10,915 nucleotides of DNA from Cryomorphaceae bacterium. Its GTDB lineage: Bacteria > Bacteroidota > Bacteroidia > Flavobacteriales > Schleiferiaceae. The notes below the pieces were generated by a model. It worked only from the letters and a program-made list of their open reading frames with translations, ran no database searches and was not told where the DNA came from. The DNA lies in contig DLWR01000075.1 in assembly GCA_003444795.1 (NCBI GenBank), positions 1-10,915 on the forward strand, given 5' to 3'. Positions within the stretch are counted from its first letter, which is position 1. Each line of letters opens with the position of its first letter. Both the position numbers and the translations under genes were made by a program. Below are positions 1-7,680 of this stretch, piece by piece.

Positions 1-109
1 GCTCATCCATGTAGTTCACCACTTCGTATGGGATGCTTTTGGCTTCCAGCCAAGCTAGGGATTCGCGGCTTTTTCCGCAGCGTGGATTGTGGTAGACTTT
101 TGCCGTCAT
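1..109 (-). CDS. arsC: ArsC-family reductase (arsenate reductase-like), N-terminal part
   Basis: Only the first 36 residues are inside the window; the gene continues past base 1. The protein begins MTAKVYHNPRCGKSRESLAW. The YHNPRCGKSR segment, with its single Cys at residue 11, matches the active-site loop of the glutaredoxin-coupled arsenate reductase family (thioredoxin fold), where this Cys attacks arsenate. From the fragment alone it could also be an ArsC-like protein of other function (YffB or Spx type), but YHNPxC is the ArsC form. The ATG at 109-107 shares its A with the TGA stop (111-109) of the upstream secreted-protein gene (TGATG overlap). The two are therefore probably co-transcribed and translationally coupled. 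The family is cytosolic, which makes the pairing with an exported surface protein odd. Product family fairly sure, substrate not. Confidence 0.78.
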   Translation of the reverse strand, partial: MTAKVYHNPRCGKSRESLAWLEAKSIPYEVVNYMDE

Positions 110-3100
110 CAGTAGGTTTTATTCAATGTGATGCTTCCATGGGCTTCGCCGGCCGTCCCACATTGGGTGGTCCATTGAGCGACGTAAAAATACACCCCGT
201 CTAGCAAGAGACGGTTTCGGAAACGGCCGTCCCATGCAAATGCAGGATCTACTGTGGCAAACACTTTTTGTCCCCAACGGTCGTAGATCACCACATTCAA
301 ATCAGCCAATGAACTGGATGCGGCTTGGCTCAATCGAAAGAAGTCATTCACCCCGTCATCGTTGGGGCTAAACATATTTGGGAAGACAATACCGTCGGGA
401 GAATCAGGCGAAATAACCTCGTAGGACCACATGGCCGTATCCCCTCGATCGCAGATGCTGTCCCACACCACAATAGCCACCTGGAAGGTTCCCGGTCCAG
501 GCACCTGCCAAAGGCGCTCCCTACCTTCCAGCGGCGCGCTCGAAAACCCATTGAGGTACCACAAGACATGCGTGGCGTAATTAGCTGTTGCTTGGCCCGT
601 GATGACAGGCGCATCCCCACAGGGATTGACAATGATCTCCCCATTAATCTCACCCAACGGAGGCCTGAAACTCACCACATAAGTGGTCGTATCGCTCGCT
701 CCACACAGCGTGTCAAAGGCGATGAGGGTAATAGTCGTCGGCCCATACACCCCCCGGTAGTTGTGAATCAGCGGGCATTGCATACGTTCGTAGTGGCTGC
801 TGCCATCGCCCCAATAAACGAGCAGTGCATTGCTCACCAGAGAATCTGTGGGATGCAACTCCACATGGAGGGCCGTATCGCAGGGGCTATAGACCAAGTT
901 CATAGCCGCATTGGGCGCCTCTGGGGAACCGATGAACACATTTACTTGTTGGGTAGACTGGGTGGTACAGACTGTATCAAAGGCGGTCACGGTTACCGTG
1001 AAGGGGCCGGGTTGAAGATAATTGTGGCTAAATGGCGGACTGAAGGCACCGGCCGTAACGGAGCCATCCCCCCATTGGACATATACAGAATCACTGAGGC
1101 CGAGCGTCCCGGTCAACCATGCCAGGTTCCCGGCGCAAACAGTATCTGCCACCAATTGCACGTCCACTCCGGCACTCTGCAACTCAAAGGCAATCTGAAC
1201 TGCGGCCATATTGCAGTTGCCGGCATTGTTCGTCAATGAATACGCATTGTGCGGAAAGGTCGGGAGGTTGGAGTTGCCACCACAACCCGCACAAATGGCC
1301 TGGTGAATGACGCCTTCCGGATCAAAACGGGAAGTGCCTCCGTCTACGTGCTCATAAGATGGCGAACCCCCAAAATAAGAGGCGTATAAAGGGCCACCCA
1401 TCCGATTCAAGACAAGGAAATAGAAGTCGCTACCATCTGTCGTGGTTTGGTAGGCATTAGCGGTCGTATACAGGTTCTGCGTGTTGCCTCCATTATTCGC
1501 TAAGCCTCCCCAACCGGAGAAGTACAAGGAGCCGCAAGCATCCAGCATGAAAGCAGTTGGCGAGGTGTTAATACTGCTTGTGGTTCCAGAACCAAAAGTC
1601 TGCAAGCGATACACGGTGTCCAAGTCTGGCCCAAACCACGCCATGAACTGCGACGACATCGGTTGACTCCAGAGGCCTAGACTAGGGGATAGAATGCCCT
1701 TGGTATTGCCGACTATCGCTATGGCAGCGCTATCCCCTATGGCTTTATGGGCACCTTCCGGATTTAGGGCAATCATGTACGCCAAATCTGGCCCCGTAGT
1801 GCCCATATACGTTGTCTTCTCCAACATGCCGGTGGACGCATCCAGGCGCTGTATCCAGGCATCTTGCAAGCCTTCACGGAAAGGCCGATAAGCCGTAGGA
1901 CTGCCCAAGCTATCGGACAAAGTCCCTCCTACCGTAAATACCTTCCATTGGCCCTGAACCTCTTGCAGGGCAGCTCCAAAAATGCCATCCGGATTAGGAC
2001 CCCCAAAATGGTTGGACCAAATCACATAATCTAGCCCTGGGGCCAATTTGACCACAACCCCATCCTGCATACCGTGATGCGTGTACCCGGAAAATGGAAA
2101 ATTGCTCGACAACGTGGAAGTGGCTATGTAGATGCCATCAGCCGCAACCAATACCTCTCCCCTTGCTTGATCCCCGTAATTGAAGACCAAGCTCGAATTG
2201 ATGCCGTCGTTCCCCGTTCCCCCTAGATAGGTCATCCCTTGAAGTATGCTCCCCGTAGAGTCTAGGCGAAGCACATAGATATCTGATCCTTGATTGAACG
2301 ATTGTCCCCCTCCGTTGATGGAGGTGCCACCAGCAAAAGTGCTGTCGTAACTGTTCGATAGATGCGGGAGGTTGCTGGAACCCGTCACGCCCATCACCAC
2401 CAAGTCTCCATTCGGTCCAACCATCATGGAATGGGGCTGTTCTTTGTTGTTGCCCCCATAGTACGTACCACAAACCAAGGAAGTACCGTCCGAACTAAAG
2501 AGCATTAACGCCACATCCGTGCCCCCACCAGCAAAACTCGACTGAACGCCATTCACCACTGGAAACTGAGCGCCAAAGGCGATGCCCCCAGCCCAAGTTC
2601 GGCCTTGCAAATCATACGTTGCTGTATACCCAAAATTGTCGGAAATCGATCCTGAAAACGTAGAAAAACGGTAGACAGGATCGATTCGCGTGGCCCCCTG
2701 GGCAACGGGCACCCAAAGGTTATTTTTTGCCATCCAATGGGCGCGAACTTCCCCATTCTTTCCTTCAGCTTGGGGCAGATCTATGGCAAGCTGACCAACA
2801 GGAAGGTCAAAGTGTAGGTAGCGTCCCTTTGCGGCACCTTCGCCTACTCCATCAAACTTTGATGCTACCGCTTTCAAAGCTTGGGGCGACTCTGCCTCCC
2901 ACGTGGTCTTTAGAAAGCCATCCACACTGAGCTCCAATTCCAACACGACCCCTGGGTAGAGTCCATCTACCTGAGCAGAGGCGTAGTGGGGCACTTTAGC
3001 AGCCGAACCAGAGGGGAAAAAATAGGACAAGTACCCTGGCAAAGGACTGCTTCCCTTGAAGCGGCCCGGTTGCGCCCCTCCAAAGCGCTCTGTGCAGACA

Positions 3101-3324
3101 AACATACTGGCGCTGTCCTCATCGGAAGGCCCGCGCAAGGCAAAGCGCAAGCCATCTTGAAGGATCCAAATACGCGCGGTTTCGGTCGGAACCTGTGCGA
3201 GCACTTCAGAAGGCCATTGCCCTTCATTTGGGATAAAACCCATCCCTGGCCGGCTGATTTCAGTCGGCTGCGCCTGAGCCAAAAGGCTGAAGCAAAGGAA
3301 AATCCAGAGAATCCGGGATCGCAT
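109..3324 (-). CDS. Secreted protein with DUF7948-like N-terminus, beta-propeller-like repeats, PKD-like domains and gliding-motility (T9SS type B) C-terminal sorting domain
   Basis: A 1071-residue exported protein. Residues 1-18 are a signal peptide (basic MRSR, hydrophobic core, AQA cleavage site). Residues about 25-245 resemble the domain that opens many Bacteroidota SBBP-repeat proteins (GFIPNEGQWPSEVLAQV). Residues about 265-690 contain repeated YxGG/FGG-type beta-strand motifs (GTYYGGN, TYLGGTGND, NHFGGPNPD, SYFGGSPSY), fitting a beta-propeller. Residues about 720-970 hold three PKD-like modules 84-88 residues apart, each with D[TS]xC (FDTVC 782, FDTLC 870, WDSIC 954); two carry WGDGS (751, 838). 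Residues 978-1071 are the sorting domain (VFPNMFSPNDDGVNDFF, YDRWGQKVF, WDG, GVYFYV). By family knowledge such proteins are exported by Sec, then T9SS, to the cell surface or medium. A binding or adhesin role is inference. The start is fixed by the signal peptide and lies inside a 20-bp palindrome. It follows prfB by 77 bp and overlaps arsC by one base. Confidence 0.93.
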   Translation of the reverse strand: MRSRILWIFLCFSLLAQAQPTEISRPGMGFIPNEGQWPSEVLAQVPTETARIWILQDGLRFALRGPSDEDSASMFVCTERFGGAQPGRFKGSSPLPGYLSYFFPSGSAAKVPHYASAQVDGLYPGVVLELELSVDGFLKTTWEAESPQALKAVASKFDGVGEGAAKGRYLHFDLPVGQLAIDLPQAEGKNGEVRAHWMAKNNLWVPVAQGATRIDPVYRFSTFSGSISDNFGYTATYDLQGRTWAGGIAFGAQFPVVNGVQSSFAGGGTDVALMLFSSDGTSLVCGTYYGGNNKEQPHSMMVGPNGDLVVMGVTGSSNLPHLSNSYDSTFAGGTSINGGGQSFNQGSDIYVLRLDSTGSILQGMTYLGGTGNDGINSSLVFNYGDQARGEVLVAADGIYIATSTLSSNFPFSGYTHHGMQDGVVVKLAPGLDYVIWSNHFGGPNPDGIFGAALQEVQGQWKVFTVGGTLSDSLGSPTAYRPFREGLQDAWIQRLDASTGMLEKTTYMGTTGPDLAYMIALNPEGAHKAIGDSAAIAIVGNTKGILSPSLGLWSQPMSSQFMAWFGPDLDTVYRLQTFGSGTTSSINTSPTAFMLDACGSLYFSGWGGLANNGGNTQNLYTTANAYQTTTDGSDFYFLVLNRMGGPLYASYFGGSPSYEHVDGGTSRFDPEGVIHQAICAGCGGNSNLPTFPHNAYSLTNNAGNCNMAAVQIAFELQSAGVDVQLVADTVCAGNLAWLTGTLGLSDSVYVQWGDGSVTAGAFSPPFSHNYLQPGPFTVTVTAFDTVCTTQSTQQVNVFIGSPEAPNAAMNLVYSPCDTALHVELHPTDSLVSNALLVYWGDGSSHYERMQCPLIHNYRGVYGPTTITLIAFDTLCGASDTTTYVVSFRPPLGEINGEIIVNPCGDAPVITGQATANYATHVLWYLNGFSSAPLEGRERLWQVPGPGTFQVAIVVWDSICDRGDTAMWSYEVISPDSPDGIVFPNMFSPNDDGVNDFFRLSQAASSSLADLNVVIYDRWGQKVFATVDPAFAWDGRFRNRLLLDGVYFYVAQWTTQCGTAGEAHGSITLNKTY

Positions 3325-3333
3325 GCGATCCCG
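3314..3333 (-). promoter_or_regulatory. 20-bp perfect palindrome centred on the start codon of the secreted protein gene
   Basis: The sequence CGGGATCGCATGCGATCCCG reads the same on both strands. On the mRNA (minus strand) it can fold as an 8-bp stem, CGGGAUCG with CGAUCCCG, closed by a CAUG tetraloop whose last three bases are the AUG start at 3324-3322. It could act as a translation-controlling hairpin or, as DNA, as an operator for a dimeric regulator. The symmetry is seen directly; the function is inference. Confidence 0.6.
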
Positions 3334-3339
3334 AAGATA
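3332..3339 (-). promoter_or_regulatory. Possible -7 box for the secreted protein gene
   Basis: TATCTTCG on the minus strand matches the Bacteroidota -7 consensus TAnnTTTG at all but one position and ends 7 nt before the ATG. No TTG is seen at the expected -33 distance. If used, transcription would start at or almost at the start codon, leaving out most of the 5' arm of the overlapping palindrome. Weak candidate. Confidence 0.3.
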
Positions 3340-3401
3340 CGGAGGAAGTCAAGGGATGTTAGGCGAAAATGAAGGAACGCCCTGCTTCACCGCGCGGCGG
3401 A

Positions 3402-4517
3402 TCAATCCAAATCCAAATCGTCATCGCCCGCCCCAGAGCCGTCCGACATCAAATAAGCCTTGAGGAAGGCATCGAGTTCCCCATCCAAAACGCTGTCCGG
3501 ATCGGTGCTTTCAATTCCAGTACGCACGTCCTTCACCAGTTTGTAGGGGTGCAAAACGTAATTGCGAATCTGGGACCCCCATTCAATTTTCTTCTTGCCG
3601 GCTTCAATTTCTGAACGTTTGGCATTGCGCGCCTCAATCTCCATCTCGTAGAGGCGAGATTTCAGCAATTGAATGGCCTTTTCCTTGTTTTGAAGCTGTG
3701 AACGGGTTTCCGTGTTTTCAATGACGATGCCCGTAGGACGGTGCTTCAAGCGAACACCCGTTTCCACCTTATTGACGTTCTGACCCCCTGCGCCGGATGA
3801 ACGGAAGGTGTCCCAGTCGATTTCGGCCAGGTTGACCTGAATATCGATAGAATCATCCACCAAAGGATATACATAGACGCTCACAAAAGAGGTATGACGG
3901 CGCGCATTGCTGTCAAAGGGACTGATACGGACCAAACGGTGCACCCCGTTTTCCCCTTTTAAATAGCCAAACACATAATCGCCCTCAATTTCCAAGGTGA
4001 CCGTTTTAACCCCCGCAACGTCGCCCTCTTGGTAGTTCAATTCGCGAACCTTGTGACCAGTGCGTTCGGCCCAGCGCAAGTACATGCGCATGAGAATACC
4101 GGCCCAGTCACAGGATTCCGTGCCGCCCGCACCGGAGGTGATTTGCAACACGGCCGACATCTTGTCTTCTTCGCCAGAGAGCATGTTTCGGAATTCCAGC
4201 GTGCTCAATTCCTCCTCCAACTGGTCGGCGATATGGTCGACTTCCGCTTCCGAAAGCTCTCCTTCGCGGTAAAACTCTACGGAAAGTTCCACTTCGCCTA
4301 GCATGGCTTCCAAAGCTTCATAGCCCTGAATCCAGTACTTCATCTCGCGAATCTTCTTCATGACTTGCTCCGCCTTCTTGGAATCTTCCCAAAAAGACGG
4401 ATCCGCCGTGCGCTCCTCCTCATTGGCTAACTGAATGCGCTTTTCACTCAATCGCAAGTAACTTCGTAGCCCTTTGAGGCGCTCTTGAAAATCCTTAATC
4501 TGTTCGCTGGAAACCAT
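3402..4517 (-). CDS. prfB: Peptide chain release factor 2 (RF2)
   Basis: A 371-residue class I release factor that recognises UAA/UGA and triggers peptidyl-tRNA hydrolysis on the ribosome. Visible landmarks are the N-terminal helical domain (1-110), the RF2 signature tripeptide SPF (199-201, in [12 protein letters not shown]), and the catalytic GGQ loop ([20 protein letters not shown] 244-246). The C-terminus ends in a short acidic tail (GDDDLDLD). The start [14 protein letters not shown] is chosen because it aligns with the usual RF2 N-terminus; the frame stays open upstream to 4808, but that part is unrelated in composition and antisense to the aldolase gene. Most bacterial prfB genes carry an in-frame UGA near codon 26 read by +1 frameshifting. 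Here the region ([11 protein letters not shown]) is continuous, so that autoregulation is absent. No convincing terminator follows the stop. Confidence 0.97.
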   Translation of the reverse strand: MVSSEQIKDFQERLKGLRSYLRLSEKRIQLANEEERTADPSFWEDSKKAEQVMKKIREMKYWIQGYEALEAMLGEVELSVEFYREGELSEAEVDHIADQLEEELSTLEFRNMLSGEEDKMSAVLQITSGAGGTESCDWAGILMRMYLRWAERTGHKVRELNYQEGDVAGVKTVTLEIEGDYVFGYLKGENGVHRLVRISPFDSNARRHTSFVSVYVYPLVDDSIDIQVNLAEIDWDTFRSSGAGGQNVNKVETGVRLKHRPTGIVIENTETRSQLQNKEKAIQLLKSRLYEMEIEARNAKRSEIEAGKKKIEWGSQIRNYVLHPYKLVKDVRTGIESTDPDSVLDGELDAFLKAYLMSDGSGAGDDDLDLD

Positions 4518-4521
4518 GGGG

Positions 4522-4529
4522 CAAAAGTA
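4522..4529 (-). promoter_or_regulatory. Candidate prfB -7 promoter box, 4 nt before the start codon
   Basis: On the minus strand TACTTTTG is a full match to the Bacteroidota -7 consensus TAnnTTTG. It is followed by CCCC and then the prfB ATG (4517-4515). With normal spacing, transcription would start at about the A of ATG, giving a leaderless mRNA. No TTG element is evident 17-23 nt further upstream, which lowers confidence. Confidence 0.5.
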
Positions 4530-4551
4530 CAACCTGGAGTACCTTGTGGCC

Positions 4552-5577
4552 ATGATGGACGCTGACTTTCGATCCGATACGGTCACCCGACCGACCGCTG
4601 CGATGTATGCCGCTATGGCTGCTGCCCCTGTGGGCGACGATGTCCTAGGCGATGACCCCACGGTCAAGAAGCTGGAAGCCATTGCAGCCGAGCGGTTTGG
4701 CCAGGAAGCAGGGCTATTCTGCCCTTCTGGCACGATGACCAACCAAATCGCCATCAAGGTGCATACGCGTCCCGGCGACGAAGTCATTTGCTCCCATTTA
4801 GCCCACATCTACAACTACGAAGGCGGTGGGGTTGCCTTTAATTCTGGGGTACAGATCCGAACGGGCGGCGACGCCTACGGCCGCCTCAGCGCGAACGATG
4901 TCCATCGCCTCGTTCAACCCGAAATGGATGTCCATGCTGCCCCTACCCGTTTGGTCGTTCTAGAAAACACTGCGAACAAAGGCGGTGGTACCAGTTTGGG
5001 ATTGCCCCTTTTGCGCGAGGTTGGAGAAGCGGCTAAGTCTCACGGATTGGCGTATCACTTGGACGGCGCACGCATCTTCAATGCCCTCGTCCGCGAAGGC
5101 GATACGCCTTCAGACCTCCACTTTTTTGATTCCGTTTCCATATGCCTAAGCAAAGGCCTTGGCGCCCCAGTGGGATCGCTCCTCCTCGGGCCAAAGGATT
5201 TCATCGCCGAAGGCAAGCGCATTCGGAAGCGCTTTGGGGGCGGCATGCGTCAAGCCGGTTACCTCGCGGCCGCTGGCCTTTATGCGCTGGATCACCACGT
5301 GGAGCGCTTGGCAGAGGACCATGCAAATGCCCAGCGCATTGACGGCTGGCTTTCCCAACTCTCCTATGTGGTAGAGCGGAAACCTTGCCACACCAACATG
5401 GTGCTCTTCCGGATTGAATCGCCGGGCGGAGCGCCCGCGCTTCAAGCCCATTTGGCGGCTAAAGGCATACGCATCATCGCCATGGACCGCGAATGGCTTC
5501 GCGTCGTTACCCACTACGATGTGCAAGAAGCCCACATGACCGCACTGCATGAGGCGCTAAAATCCTTTGGGGCCTAA
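4552..5577 (+). CDS. ltaE: Low-specificity L-threonine aldolase (PLP-dependent)
   Basis: Cleaves L-threonine or L-allo-threonine to glycine and acetaldehyde; cytosolic, PLP fold type I. The N-terminus [13 protein letters not shown] and the [16 protein letters not shown] segment are family signatures. The substrate-side His/aromatic segment is [12 protein letters not shown]. The PLP-ring Asp lies in [11 protein letters not shown] (D171 from this start), and the Schiff-base Lys in [14 protein letters not shown] (K201). The later [18 protein letters not shown] is also typical. Length, 341 residues, is normal for the family. Start: ATG at 4552 or the adjacent 4555; both leave the RSDT motif near the N-terminus as in homologues. 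A further in-frame ATG at 4516 would overlap the prfB start codon and add residues unlike the family. The gene is divergent from prfB and convergent with recX, so it is probably transcribed alone. Confidence 0.95.
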   Translation: MMDADFRSDTVTRPTAAMYAAMAAAPVGDDVLGDDPTVKKLEAIAAERFGQEAGLFCPSGTMTNQIAIKVHTRPGDEVICSHLAHIYNYEGGGVAFNSGVQIRTGGDAYGRLSANDVHRLVQPEMDVHAAPTRLVVLENTANKGGGTSLGLPLLREVGEAAKSHGLAYHLDGARIFNALVREGDTPSDLHFFDSVSICLSKGLGAPVGSLLLGPKDFIAEGKRIRKRFGGGMRQAGYLAAAGLYALDHHVERLAEDHANAQRIDGWLSQLSYVVERKPCHTNMVLFRIESPGGAPALQAHLAAKGIRIIAMDREWLRVVTHYDVQEAHMTALHEALKSFGA

Positions 5578-5588
5578 ACGGCCTTTCT

Positions 5589-6056
5589 TCAGCCGCTGAG
5601 ATCTGACTTTGCGGTTTCAATTTCCTCCCAGGTATAGCCCTTGCGCTGCATGGCAGCTGTGGCCGTTTGTTCCTCCAGGCGGGTGGTCCAAGGCTGAGAT
5701 TTTGCTAGGAGGGCTGTAAGGGTCTGGAAATAGCTTTCGGGGTCTAATTCAGACAAACCAAGTTGAATGCAATGAGCCGATATGCGTTTGGCTTTGAGGT
5801 GATGCGTAATCTTCACTCTGCCCCAACCCTTGCTGCGGTGCTTGCCGCGGACAAAGGCACGCGCAAATCGCTCTTCCGACAAGAAACCTTCGCTGATCAA
5901 TTCTGCGAGCAGATCGTCCTGAGCCGTTTGAACCAAGCCCGTGGAACGCAACCGTTCCTCTACCTCCGATTGGCAGCGTTCCTGGTAGGTGCAGTACTTA
6001 CGGATTTGGATCCGAGCAGTTTCTAGGTCGTAGACTTTTTCGCGATGGAAGGCCAT
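5589..6056 (-). CDS. recX: Regulatory protein RecX
   Basis: A 155-residue RecX-family protein; the family binds RecA filaments and modulates recombination and the SOS response. It is rich in helices arranged as three-helix repeats. Recognisable pieces are the repeat-1 region (ETARIQIRKYCTYQERCQSEVEERLRS), the highly typical LISEGFLSEERFARAFVRGKHRSKGWGRVKI segment at about residues 55-85, and HHLKAKRIS after it. The start MAFHREKVYDLETA (6056) is preferred over an in-frame ATG at 6101, because the longer version would translate through the rng terminator hairpin. recA is not in the window. Only 11 bp separate its stop from that of the convergent aldolase gene. It lies 13 nt beyond the rng terminator hairpin and so probably has its own promoter. 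Confidence 0.92.
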   Translation of the reverse strand: MAFHREKVYDLETARIQIRKYCTYQERCQSEVEERLRSTGLVQTAQDDLLAELISEGFLSEERFARAFVRGKHRSKGWGRVKITHHLKAKRISAHCIQLGLSELDPESYFQTLTALLAKSQPWTTRLEEQTATAAMQRKGYTWEEIETAKSDLSG

Positions 6057-6061
6057 AGGGG

Positions 6062-6069
6062 TAAAAATA
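6062..6069 (-). promoter_or_regulatory. Candidate recX -7 box inside the rng terminator U-tract
   Basis: TATTTTTA on the minus strand matches TAnnTTTG except for the final base. It is followed by CCCCT and the recX ATG, the same geometry as at prfB. The box overlaps the T-rich tail of the upstream terminator. A T-tract will often resemble this consensus, so the match alone is weak. Confidence 0.35.
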
Positions 6070-6097
6070 AAACAGGCGACCCCAAGGTCGCCTGTTT
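6062..6097 (-). terminator. Intrinsic terminator after rng
   Basis: AAACAGGCGACC (6070-6081) and GGTCGCCTGTTT (6086-6097) form a perfect 12-bp stem with a 4-base loop. In the minus-strand transcript the stem is followed by the T-rich tail TATTTTTA. It lies 18 bases after the rng stop codon and should end the HU-TPR-mini-protein-rng operon before recX. Confidence 0.88.
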
Positions 6098-6115
6098 GCA
6101 TGCATTTGGATTCGC

Positions 6116-7666
6116 TTACCCGAGCTTTCGGTTTTGATCGTCCGTGAAGCGATATTCCAACATTTTAAATGCATCGCGCTCCACCATTTTCAGGGTGTGG
6201 CCATACAATTTGGCCCACTGACGGTAACGCGCTTTCCACCAAAATCCTGCGGTGAGGTAGGCATAAATGAAGGGATGAACGTGCAAGAAGATGGGCGACT
6301 TGTCCTTCTTGGTGCGCATTTTGCCCACGATTTGGTCAAACTTCTGCTCCAGCGCATCAATCAACGTGATGGGCGCTTCGACTAAGCTGTCCGGATTTTC
6401 TTCCTTGGTCTCCAAGCGTTGAGCAGGCCGAACGCGCTGACGCGTGATCTCTACCAAGCCAAACTTTGACGGGGGAAGGATTTTGTGACGCGCGCGATCG
6501 GTATCCATGACTTCCTTCATCTTTTCAAAGAGTTCCTTGCGGTGCTCCCCTTTGTGCATATCGATGAAGTCAATGCAGATGATACCTCCCATGTCGCGTA
6601 GGCGAAGCTGACGGCCAATTTCTTCTGCTGCCATTAAATTGACAGCCAGGGCATTGTCCTCTTGGCTCTCGCCTTTGTTGGAACGGTTGCCGCTGTTGAC
6701 GTCAATGACGTGCATGGCTTCCGTATGTTCAATGATCAAGTAGGTGCCTTTGCCCATGTTGACGGTGCGCCCAAAGGCGGACTTCAACTGGCGATCCACC
6801 CCGTATTGCTGGAAAACCGGCACCGCCGATTTGTGCAGCTTCACGATATTGGCACGCTCTGGGGCAATGGACTCCACATATTCGTAGATTTCCTGGTGGA
6901 GCGACTCGTCGTCGACCACAATTTGATCAAAGCTGTCGTTGAACACGTCGCGCAAGTAGGCGCTGGCACGGTCCATTTCACGCAACACACATTTGCGCGG
7001 CTTAGCGCTGCGCAGGTTGCGGTGTAGAGTCTTCCACCTGGACATTAGATCCGCCAAATCGGCGGTCAATTCCTCCTGGGAAACGCCCTGTGCGACGGTG
7101 CGTACAATGACGCCAAAGCCGTCTGGGCGAATGGATTGAACGAGCTTACGCAGTCGTTCCTTCTCTTTGCGCTCTCGAATTTTCTGAGAAACGGATACGC
7201 GGGTTGTGAACGGCACCAAAACGATGAACCGTCCCGCGATTGATATTTCAGACGTAACCCGAGGGCCTTTCGTCGATATGGGTTCCTTCACCACCTGGAC
7301 CAAAATTTGGTCGCCTGGCTTCAAGACACTGTCCATGGCCCCATCTTTTTCGATGAGAGGCTCTAGAGGAAATTCCGCGATGTTCGCGGGCTGCTTCCCC
7401 ATCTGGACTTTCTTGTTGAAGGACTGCCACGAAGAAATTTGCGGACCGAGATCGTGGTAGTGCAAGAAGGCATCCTTCTCGTAGCCCACGTCTACAAAAG
7501 CCGCATTTAGGCTCGGTGCCAATTTGCGCACTTGACCTAAATAGACGTCTCCCACGGAAAACTGCTGCTTAGCGTCTTCCTGTACGAGTTCCGTTAAACG
7601 GCCGTCCTTGAGAAGGGCAATAACTGCGTCCGATTCACTCGCTTGAATGATGAGTTCGGTACGCAT
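6116..7666 (-). CDS. rng: Ribonuclease G / RNase E family endoribonuclease
   Basis: A 516-residue single-strand endoribonuclease used in rRNA maturation and mRNA decay. An S1 RNA-binding domain (about 35-135) begins GDVYLGQVRKLAPSLNAAFVDVG. The catalytic DNase I-like subdomain has the two metal-binding Asp residues in IDVNSGNRS (D322) and CIDFIDM (D366), equivalent by spacing to D303 and D346 of E. coli RNase E. RNase H-like and 5'-sensor segments precede it. After KFGLVEITRQRVRP the proteobacterial enzymes carry a CPxCxG zinc-link. Here that stretch (residues 412-430) has no Cys, which I recall as the usual form in Bacteroidota. There is no long RNase E-type C-terminal scaffold. The gene follows the 29-residue basic protein gene by 14 bp and is the last gene of the operon. 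Confidence 0.95.
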   Translation of the reverse strand: MRTELIIQASESDAVIALLKDGRLTELVQEDAKQQFSVGDVYLGQVRKLAPSLNAAFVDVGYEKDAFLHYHDLGPQISSWQSFNKKVQMGKQPANIAEFPLEPLIEKDGAMDSVLKPGDQILVQVVKEPISTKGPRVTSEISIAGRFIVLVPFTTRVSVSQKIRERKEKERLRKLVQSIRPDGFGVIVRTVAQGVSQEELTADLADLMSRWKTLHRNLRSAKPRKCVLREMDRASAYLRDVFNDSFDQIVVDDESLHQEIYEYVESIAPERANIVKLHKSAVPVFQQYGVDRQLKSAFGRTVNMGKGTYLIIEHTEAMHVIDVNSGNRSNKGESQEDNALAVNLMAAEEIGRQLRLRDMGGIICIDFIDMHKGEHRKELFEKMKEVMDTDRARHKILPPSKFGLVEITRQRVRPAQRLETKEENPDSLVEAPITLIDALEQKFDQIVGKMRTKKDKSPIFLHVHPFIYAYLTAGFWWKARYRQWAKLYGHTLKMVERDAFKMLEYRFTDDQNRKLG

Positions 7667-7680
7667 GGCTTAGCCCTTAC

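Noticed and set aside
325..1239. Plus-strand open frame of 304 codons opposite the secreted protein gene
   Set aside because: It is antisense to a well-supported coding region, has no recognisable motif and reads as Arg/His/Pro-rich shadow translation. High G+C leaves long open frames on the opposite strand.
3340..3401. Terminator after prfB (CCGCGCGG region)
   Set aside because: The palindrome is too short to form a stem with a loop and no T-run follows; prfB may read through into the secreted protein gene.
4516..4551. Aldolase start at ATG 4516
   Set aside because: It would overlap the divergent prfB start codon and add a dozen residues before the RSDTVTRP motif that normally lies near the N-terminus.
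4518..4808. Longer prfB beginning upstream at 4808
   Set aside because: The added 97 residues have no RF2 character and lie antisense to the aldolase gene; [10 protein letters not shown] at 4517 matches the family N-terminus.
5571..5590. Possible terminator between the aldolase and recX genes (GGCC-TAAAC-GGCC then TTTCTT)
   Set aside because: Only four Watson-Crick pairs, overlaps the aldolase stop codon, and has no T-tract on the minus strand. Too weak to call; the 11-bp gap may be served by overlapping transcript ends.
6057..6101. recX start at ATG 6101
   Set aside because: The extension would be encoded by the rng terminator hairpin and its T-rich tail; MAFHREKVYDLETA is the more natural start.
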